Source: Hymenochaete sp. R1 (lineage: Eukaryota; Basidiomycota; Agaricomycetes; Hymenochaetales; Hymenochaetaceae). Taken from it: DNA of 15,101 nt. The stretch is from assembly GCA_019400425.1 (NCBI GenBank), contig JAFREE010000295.1, positions 1 to 15,101 of the forward strand, in the 5' to 3' direction. The translations under genes were made by a program, and so were the position numbers. Of the stretch, positions 1 to 9,100 are shown piece after piece; within the stretch, counting starts at the first letter, position 1; each line of letters begins with the position of its first letter. A model generated the notes under the pieces. It was not told the DNA's origin, did not search any database, and worked only from the letters and a program-made list of their open reading frames with translations.

Positions 1-1084
1 ATTAAAATATACTTAGAATAATATTTCTAAGTTTTGATGAATATATTAGGTCAAAAAATGGTTATGTGTTTGTAGTGTATACAGGATTCCAGACCGATCC
101 GGTGCCTCTCCAATATTGATGATCTAATCCAAATCTTCGGGGGGTAGACGAGTGGACGTCAGTTCCAGATTGCAAGAATTGCTCTTACCACCACTTTCAC
201 GTACGGATTGCTTATAAATAGGGTGCTTCATTTGACGAGAATAGACCTAACAAAAGCAGGAGAAATGCAGAAGATTTGCGGAAAGATCAAAGTCAGGAGC
301 GACGAGTGCTTTAAAGCGGCTTTTGTTCCGAGGTGGCAGGGTGGAAATCTCTTGCTTAATCTGGACAAGCCAGCGTACCCCAGAAAGTAAAATGCGGGGG
401 CATTTCAATTACATCTCCTCTCCATCCTTGTTCGTCATCTTCCACCATCTTTACCACACAGCGCCCAAGCACGACGAGCAGCGGCCGGGCGCTTCTTCAC
501 GCAGTCCACGGAGTGGACGAGCATCAAAGACACGGAAACACTGGTGTGCAGCGGAGAGTGTATACGACGGGGACTCGGCTAAAGCACGACCAGACCACCC
601 CCACTGCATAACGTACTCGAGATAGACACGTACGGATATGAACCGTAAAGGCGGGTCGACCAACTCCGCCGCCGATGTCGGCCAGGGAACCAGCGCCAGC
701 AAGAAGCACCTCAACCTGCCTTCATCCAAAAGTAGGGCTTGTTTTCCACTCGCTTCTAGTGCGCGTAATATGTTGCTTACACGTGCTAATCGATTATTTC
801 TTCTCCGTGCCCGTGCCCTCGGGGATCTCTTCCTTTTCAAGAGTCAAACTGGCGCCAACAGCAGGTTCGCGACCAGCTCGGACACACTTCTTCAGACGAC
901 TCTCGACCGACTTCACCTTTCATCCGTCTTCCAGTACGTTCCTATCCCTCTTGCTTAACTTTATCTCTTCGTGTATATGTACACTGATTGACTTCTTTCT
1001 CTTCGAACTTCACTCTTTGGCACATTCTTTCCTAACAAACTACCCGGGTGCTCTTGACCCTACCCTCAAACGTGGTTTGTGACG
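1..1084. other. Gene-free upstream region of the FAD monooxygenase
   Basis: No coding region is supported here. The open frames on both strands lack recognisable motifs and mostly start at non-ATG codons. The first 60 bases are AT-rich. A TATAAATA string lies at 213-220, but it is far from the first ATG and cannot be tied to a start site. From about 880 to 1080 the plus strand is rich in C and T, which is typical of promoters and 5' leaders of basidiomycete genes and fits transcription of the gene starting at 1085. Confidence 0.5.
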
Positions 1085-3002
1085 ATGACGGAGCAGATTG
1101 TAACCCAGCCTCGAATGGCCTCTCTCAAGCTAGATTTTTTGATCGTCGGCGGCTCTTTGGGTGGACTTGCCGCTGCTTTCTCCCTCGCACGTGCCGGTCA
1201 CAGGGTACATGTCATTGAGAAGAGAGACGGGCTCGTGAAGGCGCGTGTAGTTTGATGAGTGACGCGTAACACTGTCAACTTACATTATCCTCAGGAGGCT
1301 TGTGGAATTCGTATTCCGCCTAATCTGGCCCGCATCTTGGACCGATGGGGTCTCGGCGAGCAATTCAAGCAGCAAGCAATTAAATGCAAAAAGTTGACCT
1401 TCAGAAAGCGTTAGTGATCCTATTTGAGGTGCTCGTTCCCAGCTTTTAATATTGCTATCTGTCCCAGTTTCGACGGGTGAGGTCCTCGGTCACCTCGAGT
1501 ACAAGGAAGAGGTGATGAAGGTACTGGAAGCAGACTTCTGGCTCATGCACGTAAGTGTCCCTCTTGTTTGATTCCGACAAGTCCTTACAATTTCAATTCA
1601 GTACGCAGATCTCTTGGTTTTAATGTATGAACTGGCGATTTCTGCTGGTGCTATTGTGCAGTTCGGTATTACAGCGACAGCAATTGATCCTTCGATGCCT
1701 ACGGTTACGCTCTCCACTGGCGAGACTGTCAAGCCCGATATCGTCATTGGCGCTGACGGTTACCAGTCAATGTGCCAGAAGCTCATCGACGAGGCATTTA
1801 GAGAAGATGGAGGGGAGCCAAGCACACGCAAAGACAGCGGAACTGTGATCTACAGCATGAACATTGATGTTTCTGACATTTTGGAGGAAGAGCATCCGGA
1901 GCTATTTGAGGTGGTCCACCGTCCAGAGTGGTCCGCATTTGCGGGCCCGAGAAAATCGGTTTTAAGCTCTCCCTCAGTAAGCTTACTCATTTATTGATAG
2001 GTCATGCACATAACTCAGGTTTGATACGGAATAGCGTAATTTCAAGGAATATAGCATTCAAGTTTTCTACCCTGATCATCCGGGCACGCAAGACAATTGG
2101 GAACATTCGACTGACATAGGAAGAGTTGACCTGGATGGCTTCAATGAACCGTAAGCCAGTATTTTGCTCGCGAGAGTATCCCTCACATATCTTTTATCCA
2201 GCCTTCGGCAGCTCATAAGTAGGGCAAAAGAAGCTATTGAAACCAAATTCGTGGTCCGAAGGGTTGAGGATTGGTACCATCCTGATATGAAGGTTGTCCT
2301 TGTCGGTGAATCTGGACACCCTCAAATTGTGAGACAGAATAAATTACCGATTCACTTAACATCAGTGACTGACTACGTATCCTGAAGCCTTCGTCATCGC
2401 ACTCTGGTTCCCTCGCAGTTGAAGATGCCGCCGTCTTCGGCGCGCTCTTCTCCCGACTCAAATCCCGAGATCAAATACCCTCTTTCCTCTCAGCGTATCA
2501 AGAGCTCCGCTTTGAACGATGCTGGGACATCCAAAACTCTGAACACTCAAACAGTAACTCTGTCATGCTTCCTGATGGACCAGAACAAGAAGAGCGAGAC
2601 CGTTCTATGCGTGAGGCGGCGAAGCTTGGCTCAAGCGGCTGGGACGAACATACATTTCGCCATCTGTGGGAGGCTATTCGCATTCTTTTCGCGTATGATC
2701 CAGAGGAAGACGTGGAAGAATGGTGGCAACGCTGGGGTCAGCTTCGCGAGCGGGCTGAGAGTGATTTAGGCCGTGGCCGGATCGTTGTGAATACGCAGGG
2801 CGACGTCGCATACGAGTTGCATGATTGCGACGATGAGAACGAACATAATGGCCAAGTATACGAGCTGGGCGACGAAGACCGCGAAGGCGATGATGAACGC
2901 AGTGACGACGAGGACGGAGGCAGCTCGTCACCCAATCGTTTCTCCATGACGAGAACAGTCGTCGTCGAGTCGACGGATTTCTCCAATCTTTCGCTTCATT
3001 AG
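1085..3002 (+). CDS. FAD-dependent monooxygenase, salicylate-hydroxylase-like (7 exons, 526 aa)
   Basis: A flavoprotein of the aromatic hydroxylase type, expected to use FAD and NAD(P)H with O2; the substrate is unknown. My exon model is 1085-1234, 1295-1409, 1468-1550, 1602-1976, 2035-2150, 2202-2328 and 2388-3002. All introns are GT..AG, 51-60 nt, and the sum is 1,581 nt with no stop. Residues 18-28 ([11 protein letters not shown]) form the dinucleotide-binding loop, with E45 (VIEKRDG) as the likely ribose-binding acid. The second motif is GADG around D168. The third, normally GDxxHPxxP, is here GESGHPQIP (315-323). The spacing of the family is preserved across the 2328/2388 junction, which supports that splice. 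The C-terminus has a family-like tract ([11 protein letters not shown]) followed by an acidic tail (about 468-499). Two substitutions are odd: D to E in the GD motif, and Q in place of R after the DG motif (SMCQ). The 2387 acceptor ends in AAG, so that splice is the weakest. Family call fairly sure, exact exon ends moderately so. Confidence 0.8.
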
Positions 3003-3193
3003 CAGCGAACGCCGGATATGTATGCACCCACATGCTCGCGCTCGCTCCAACTCACCGCTTACTCTTTGCATTTCTTCATGCTCTTACGTTCGCTTTCACG
3101 TTTCTTACTTGCTTTACTATGACCCGTGTTCACGACGACGACCAGCTGATGCCGAATGTCGAATTGGTTCCGCTGCTTCTTTAACCGTTGTGA

Positions 3194-3201
3194 GTGTTTA
3201 C
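3194..3201. repeat. Left target-site duplication (8 bp)
   Basis: GTGTTTAC immediately outside the left terminal inverted repeat. The identical 8-mer occurs at 12727-12734 just outside the right repeat. The match does not extend on either side (A before it on the left, T on the right; A after it on the left, G on the right), so 8 bp is the exact duplication length. Eight-bp duplications are known for P, hAT and Zisupton/KDZ-type DNA transposons. Confidence 0.93.
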
Positions 3202-3230
3202 AGGACCCGGGCATATCCCCATATAGGCCT
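3202..3230 (+). repeat. Left terminal inverted repeat (29 bp)
   Basis: Starts AGGACCCGGG and ends TAGGCCT. Its reverse complement is found at 12698-12726 with mismatches only at positions 11, 20, 21 and 22. The outer ten bases, positions 12-19 (ATATCCCC) and the inner TAGGCCT are identical at both ends. Confidence 0.93.
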
Positions 3231-3241
3231 CATCCAGAATC

Positions 3242-3348
3242 CGGGTCTCAGACCCGTAGTTTTTCGGAAATTTTGAGTTTTTGGACCCGTACTTTCCTCA
3301 GGCCTAGGCCTATTTTCCGAAAAAAAAACCCGTACTTTCCTCAGGCCT
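3242..3348 (+). repeat. Left subterminal repeat array
   Basis: Two complete 21-bp units at 3285-3305 and 3328-3348 read ACCCGTACTTTCCTC followed by AGGCCT, spaced 43 bp start to start. A degenerate unit begins ACCCGTAGTTT at 3252. A short perfect hairpin lies at 3242-3256 (CGGGTC, loop TCA, GACCCG). The same motif with two C-to-G changes is repeated four times at the right end, in the same orientation. Subterminal arrays of this kind usually serve as transposase binding sites; that role is inferred. Confidence 0.85.
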
Positions 3349-3842
3349 TAAGCGGTCCCAAAAAGGCGATTCCGCGCAAAGCGGAGTTCCCACGGTCACG
3401 TGCGCTTGTGGACTTAGAATTTTCGGAGGAGCCTGAACCTTTAGATATCCTTGTTTAGGCTCAAAGTCATTCCCAATGCCATGTACTTTCTTAAGTGTGA
3501 ATTCAAAGCATAAAATTTATGATATGATAGTGGGAAGAAAAATTGATTATGTGAAATATTGGATTTAATATACAAGAAAGACTATCTTTAATTAAAAAGA
3601 ATATAAATCTTACTTAATCAAATCATGTGCTTGAGAGTGACATAGAACTCGAGAGACGGACTGAATCCATCCATCCTACCTTAGCCTTCCAACAACCACA
3701 AAACCGAGCCAAAACAGTAAGAAAAAGCTGAATCAAATGTAAGTAAAAGGTAGAACAGAATATGAAAGGAAGAAACTTACCTTTATTAATGTAATTCGAC
3801 GGCTAGATCAAAACCGATTAGAAACAAAACACCGACAGTACT
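3349..3842. other. Gene-free left interior of the transposon, AT-rich
   Basis: After the subterminal array the sequence holds a GC-richer tract to about 3460. It then becomes strongly AT-rich (about 3480-3640), with no coding frame I can support on either strand. It may hold the promoter of the small ORF starting at 3843, but no clear element is visible. Confidence 0.5.
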
Positions 3843-4157
3843 ATGGCTCAAATATACGTTGCGGTGGCCATTTTTTTCGGTCTTATGGTCCTTTTTGCGA
3901 TAGCGTTTATGGTTCTGGTGTTGGTGGTGCATGTTTTTTACGGGTTGGTTAACGGTGCGGTGGTTGGAGGAGCGGAGGGTGGGTGGGACGGGTTATGGAA
4001 GGGGGTAGACGCGTGCGCTCGGATTATTACCGTAGTGCAGGGTGGGTGGGCGAGTGCGTACAATCAAGTACGCAACGGGCGAACCCAAGTTGACCTCACG
4101 GTGCGTCTGCAATGTCTTGTAAACTTATTAAAAATCGGCTTACATGTATACCTTTAG
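3843..4157 (+). CDS. Small hydrophobic hypothetical protein inside the transposon
   Basis: An ATG-initiated 104-codon open frame. The N-terminal 35 residues are almost entirely hydrophobic (for example IFFGLMVLFAIAFMVLVLVV), enough for one or two membrane segments or a signal anchor. A Gly/Trp-rich stretch follows (GAVVGGAEGGWDGLWKG). The family is not recognised. A GTGCGT..TTTAG interval (4100-4158) resembles an intron, but splicing it adds only one codon before a stop. A second open stretch (about 4144-4335) is in a frame that this junction does not reach. It lies on the strand opposite to the transposase, between the left repeat array and the captured carboxykinase fragment, so it may be cargo or a fragment of a captured gene. 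It could also be chance. Confidence 0.3.
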   Translation: MAQIYVAVAIFFGLMVLFAIAFMVLVLVVHVFYGLVNGAVVGGAEGGWDGLWKGVDACARIITVVQGGWASAYNQVRNGRTQVDLTVRLQCLVNLLKIGLHVYL

Positions 4158-4389
4158 GTCTAAGCATATAATCGAAGATGGAAAGACGGGCGAGCGGGAG
4201 TGGTTCGTAGGGTTCGCGTTCCTATCGGAATTGTCGTCCGCCGAAGCTATTGTGCGAGAGAGCACCCGCGTGCGTTGCGGGAGGTATTCTGAAAGCCAAA
4301 AAAAAAACGGGTGCCCGTTCTGTATAAGTCTGTAAATTTTTTTTTGTTCTTCGAGTGTTCGCCTCTGTACCAAATTCACTTACAATTCA
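4158..4389. other. Short unassigned spacer with a hairpin between A and T runs
   Basis: No gene is supported. At 4306-4319 a perfect inverted repeat (AACGGG, TG, CCCGTT) follows a run of A, and a run of T follows at about 4337. In a eukaryotic genome this is not a bacterial-style terminator, and no function is claimed. Confidence 0.35.
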
Positions 4390-5290
4390 TCATTTCCCGT
4401 ATTTGCGAGTGACCGGGTCGTAGACGACGTTTTCGAGGATGGAGCCGAAGCGGACGGCGTTGTAGATTTCGGGCTCCCTTTCGGCGGAGAGGTTGATGCA
4501 CTTGGCGTAGCAGCCGCCCTCAATGTTGAACACCCCGCGATCACTCCAGACGTGCTCGTCGTCGCCGATAAGCTCGCGGCGGGGGTCGGCGCTGAGAGTC
4601 GTCTTTCCGGTGCCGCTAAGACCAAAGAAGAGCGTCACGTCGCCGTTCTCAGTGCCAACGTTGGCCGGCGAATGCAATGAAAGCTGGCCAGATTTAACGG
4701 GCTGAAGGTAATGCATGACGCTGAAGACGCCCTTCTTCATTTCACCTGCGTACTCCGTCCCGAGAATGACCATCTTCATACGCTTGAAGTTGATTTCCAC
4801 GCTCGTCGTTGAACTCATACCCTTCGTGAAACGGTTCGCCGGGAACTGGCCTGCGTTGTAGATTGTGAAATCTGGCTCGCCAAAGTTCGCAAGCTCTTCT
4901 TCCGTCGGGCGTTTGAGGAAGTTGAGCATGAAGAGAGCTTGGTACGCTCGTGCGTAGACGACGCGGACCTCGATGCGGTAGCGTGGATCCCATCCGGAAT
5001 ATCCGTTAAAGACGTAGACGAGATCGCGAGTGTCCAGATAGTCGATAGCACGTTCACGGTTGATTTCGAAAGTATGTTTGTTCATCTTGATGTTGACACT
5101 CCCCTCCATATATTGTCTCGGCTGGTCTCCTCGAAGACGATACGCTTGTCCTTCGGACCGCGTTCGGTTTCTTTCCAACAAAGTTTGTCAGAACCCCTGA
5201 AGGCGAGATGATGGCACCCTCGTTGCGGATTGCGTCTTCATAAAGCTGGCCGGGTGAGGCTTTTCTTTTCAGCGTGAGCTTCGACATGTC
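4390..5290 (-). pseudogene. Captured fragment of ATP-dependent phosphoenolpyruvate carboxykinase
   Basis: The intact enzyme converts oxaloacetate and ATP to phosphoenolpyruvate and is the first committed step of gluconeogenesis. This fragment covers roughly the first 300 residues of a protein usually about 530-560 aa long. Recognisable blocks are KASPGQLYEDAI with [10 protein letters not shown] near the start, then [44 protein letters not shown], the P-loop [18 protein letters not shown] and [11 protein letters not shown]. Two 1-nt losses break it: one at about 5161-5175 in the GKKTGRGPKDKR region, one at about 5096-5112 between the IW and VNIKM blocks. Together they put the protein through all three minus-strand frames. 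It stops soon after [15 protein letters not shown], where homology ends (about 4400). No intron interrupts about 890 bp. The 5' limit is uncertain; intron-like signals lie at about 5386-5441. It is in the same orientation as the transposase gene and downstream of it. Confidence 0.88.
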
Positions 5291-5441
5291 GGAGCCAACT
5301 TGCGAGGTATACCTGACGTCTCGGCCGGCACCTGGTCGATGCGGGCCGTCTTGTGTTCTGCACATATCGATGCCGATGGAGGATCTATAAGCATCACTGT
5401 ACTGTGCGGCCACTGACTCGTGTTAACGGAACATACTCACG

Positions 5442-6167
5442 GGCCTTTCCCTCCCCTATCTCGGACTTCTCCTTCATTTCTTCCCTTCGTCCGTCTGACC
5501 TCTTGTGACTTCTTCCGCCCCTCTTCGAAGCTATCACGGCCCCTGCCTTCCTTTCCGGTTTTCGTTGTCCAATTCATTTGCTTACGGCAGTCAAACGCCA
5601 CCAGGCCGCAGTATAATTGGCACATCTAAATTAGTGAGTGTCACAGGTCTGAAATATGATATGAACTTATCTTTTCCCCAGAAAATAGCACCGTGTCGAG
5701 CCATATTAAACCCAGTTGTTGGTACGAGACACGTGTGCTCCTGTGTTGAGAAAACGAAATCCTTTGAAAAAATCGTCAAGTCATGGAAACGAAAGGTCAG
5801 TCCTGTGACTGCATTCGTCCGACACATCCGAAGCGTCTTCCTACTTTGGCTCGAGATTTTCCATGCTTGACCATGGAGGATGTAAATAAAACTTGCGCGG
5901 GGTGTAGAAGAGGACGTTCGCCGAGCGACAACTTTGGTTGTGAGAGTGGTGGTGGTTGTTGTGAAAGACGCGTCTCGGCAATAATCAACCCAACCGTTGA
6001 CGACGTCTTCCAAACCGTCTGCTCTTCCTTCACTTCTTAATATCAATCTTTTTCTAACAACCAAATTAACCTCTAACTATATGGATTTAAATATTATGGA
6101 CTTGCAAATTTCGGTAGAAATTTGAAGTGTGAATGCTGGTCTGCTTTGTAAGTGACCAGTCTTACTA
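5442..6167. other. Unassigned cargo region of the transposon
   Basis: Several medium open frames exist on both strands, but none shows a motif or family I recognise, and they overlap each other. The plus strand is strongly pyrimidine-rich at 5441-5590. It is followed by an intron-like interval (GTGAGT at 5635 to CCCCAG at about 5682), which would fit the 5' end of a plus-strand transcript or a captured promoter. From about 6040 the sequence is AT-rich and probably forms the 3' untranslated region of the transposase gene. Confidence 0.35.
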
Positions 6168-9100
6168 TCACTGGGCTGATGAGTTTGTTCTGCTTAGGTC
6201 CGATACGATCCTTGGTAAATGCGCACGTATGCCATCCACTTTGGTCCACAGCAGGCGAGCCCTGCCAACAAGTTCCCGCGAGTGATTCTCTAATACGGCT
6301 GCTGCTGGTTCCGGTAACAAGGCGATGAACTGGTATGCATGAATGTGTTCGAACGACTTAACTTGAAGCGCGTTTCTTTCTGAATGACAGATCCTGAAGA
6401 CGAAGTCACCGACAACAGGTCGCTTCGAGAATGTCTGAACGGAAATGTACGACAGAGTACCGAGGGTATCCGTCTCGGGAATCCATCCATGCCTTCCGAA
6501 CCGGCCCCCCAGTTTCGAATACAATGCTATTACTATACGATTGTAAGCCTTCTGACCAAAATGTGATGTGATCCACTTGCCTTGGGCTAGAAGAAGTTGT
6601 CCGTTTATGAAAACTAGACCGTATGACGCAGGGATGAGTTTGGTCGTGTTCCCAAGCCCACCAGTTGCCAAATACTCAGTCAACCAGTAGTCAACGTTTG
6701 CTGCGTCTTTACTACCTGGTCGTAACGACTTGCTGAGTACGTCCCGTCTTCGTTTTGATGCCTATTCTATATAAGATACGGACCACAAAATCAACAATCA
6801 GAACAAAATCTGACTTACATTGTTGGCTCGCGCTTTGGCGGCTTGTTGTGCATTGGCAGCATTACCTGCCGGAGTGTCACCCTTCGTTCGAGAGCCACGG
6901 TATACACCGCTCTTCACTCTCCATTCTCCGTTCGCATTTAACGCTTCTGCAAAAAGTCTCAGCGCCGACTGTCGCGCTCTACTTTCCCGTCGGCTATCTA
7001 AGTTGGCGGAAGAAAAAGAGCTGGAAGGCGAATGATCTGAAGTGCGGTCGACTTTCCGCACGGCTTGTTTAGAGAAACGACATTCGTGAACCTCCCGGCT
7101 TTCGATGATGGAATGCATATATGCATCAGCTTTCGAAGGATCGGGAATATAAATAAGTGGATCCGGCGGTACTATGTCTGCAATAGAATCGGCGAGCGCA
7201 TTTCCAACTTCGGATACCAAGGTATCAAGCAAATTGCGATGCTCTGAGTAGAACGCATCGTCTTCGCCCTGATCCGGTTCAGGTAATGAGTCACTTTAAA
7301 AAGGAGAGTAAATTTCAAAAAGAATGTTAAAAGGCTTGCGAGAAACTGACAGTCTATTGATCTGGTGTAAATCGAGAAGCGATTTGGCTCTTGTGGCGTT
7401 CTTGATCTGTTTGTTTAAGTATTCCAGTCTTATAGGGCCATCGTTCTCAACGTATCTTTGCTCTTCTGCGCAGAGTCTTTCCAAAACTCTACGTGTCTCG
7501 CTTTCAAGAGAAGGGGAGACTTGGTCGCTGGTATCTATGTCGGACAATATTCGATTCGCTTCAGGGAGACTCGGGAACCATTCCGACAATGGGGGAATGG
7601 GTTTTGTCTCGGGCTCCGCTGTTACTATGTCCTCATCGTCGTCGTGGTCTTCAGCAGGACCCACTATCGGGGGCACTGCTGGCGTTTCCATAGATAGAAG
7701 GTGAAGCACATCTGCCAATCCCAAGAAGGACCAGAGTGATTCAACCTCACTAAACGCGACTCTCGCTTGAATACTGATGTCGTCCATTGAAGGAAAGATA
7801 GATAAGTTACGCAAATCGATATCTGTCCCGTCTCCGAATGTATGTGCGGAGCCTTGTGCCTGCGCGTTGGCATCTCGAACCTCGAAATCGGCGGTATAAC
7901 GTGCCATGGCATGTAGCCTTGGTATGAGGTACAATACTGTGGCAAAGTCCGGGTCGGAGACGAGCTTTCGCAAACATCCAAAGATGTGTTCGCAGCTCTC
8001 GGTCTGATGCAGCCAAGGACAGAGAGGGATCGTTTCCGAGCCTGTATTTTCGCGAAAAATAATGAGGAGTTCGAGATAGCCATGCACGTTGCGACGGAGA
8101 ATATCTCTAGCATGTCGATTCAAACACGCGTGCTCTCTCGAATACTTTGCTGCCTTGATGAAATGTTCCCAAACTTCAAGGAAATACAGCGCCACCAGAG
8201 CCATCCGAGCGCGTTGTATATGAGGAATGTACCGGTTCTGGTATATATCCAACATAATCGCGGCGATGTAACAGAATACGAAGAGACCACGCCATTCAGG
8301 TTTTCTGTAACAAATCCACTTCAAACTAGCGGACGATGACAATCGGACGGCTGCTCGATCATCCTGTCTGTCAGTCTTGTCAACATCCCGCATATACAGC
8401 GGTGAGTCTTTGGACTCTGCCATCTCACGAATATAGGCGTATTGAACAGTATGGTTCGCGAGCGTCATAGTCTGCGTCCCGGACATGGCATTGTTACGCA
8501 TTATTTTGGCGAAGTGCTTGGAGTCTTGAAGCAACGCCATGGGTAATTGGTTGCCTACCATCGTAAGTCTGATCTTCACTTCTGCAATGCCGGTCGCTGG
8601 TGAAGGGAGAGAGCGTACGAGCGTCGGATAAATGTCTCGTAAGTTATCCTGGCTACGGCGTTCCTTGATAGCCCCGTCACAGGCAAAGGAAGCCGGCCAT
8701 ATGTTCTTCTCGAGTAGGCCGTTTACTATGCGAGAGGTGTACGAAGTGAGCTCCGAAGCTGGTGTATCATCTCCAATAGCTAGAGCAGCTAGCACGAGAA
8801 CTACAGGAGCTCTTTTGGAAGTTGCATAAGGGATTGTTATGCTGTAGATGCGGAGCTAATGCGGCCGTCAGAATGGAAATTGTTAATGTAAATTTACCCG
8901 TCACCGTACCTTGGTCGCTGGTACCAAATTAGCATCAGCAACCTCTTGTTTGATGTTGCTCAGATCCTTTATTTGGATAGCTCCCGCCTTCCCTCCTACC
9001 ACCAACCACGTATCGTCGTTCTTTTGATGGAAAGGCCTCAGAGTTGGAAGAAGTTGCGTATCATCAGCACTTAGATTTACCAAGCGGAGAGGGACTCCAA

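Noticed and set aside
451..840. 129-codon minus-strand open frame with a basic N-terminus
   Set aside because: No recognisable motif and no splice signals linking it to other exons. It overlaps other frames in the leader region of the monooxygenase and looks like chance.
4306..4346. Hairpin plus T-run as a rho-independent terminator
   Set aside because: The window is clearly eukaryotic, with spliceosomal introns throughout. Such terminators do not apply, and homopolymer runs are common in this AT-rich cargo.
4140..4379. Minus-strand open frame extending the carboxykinase fragment
   Set aside because: It begins at a non-ATG codon after the stop of the fragment and does not resemble the missing C-terminal part of the enzyme.
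5591..6064. 157-codon minus-strand open frame upstream of the carboxykinase fragment
   Set aside because: Low-complexity Thr run and no family resemblance. It overlaps plus-strand frames of similar length. It could be noise in captured sequence.
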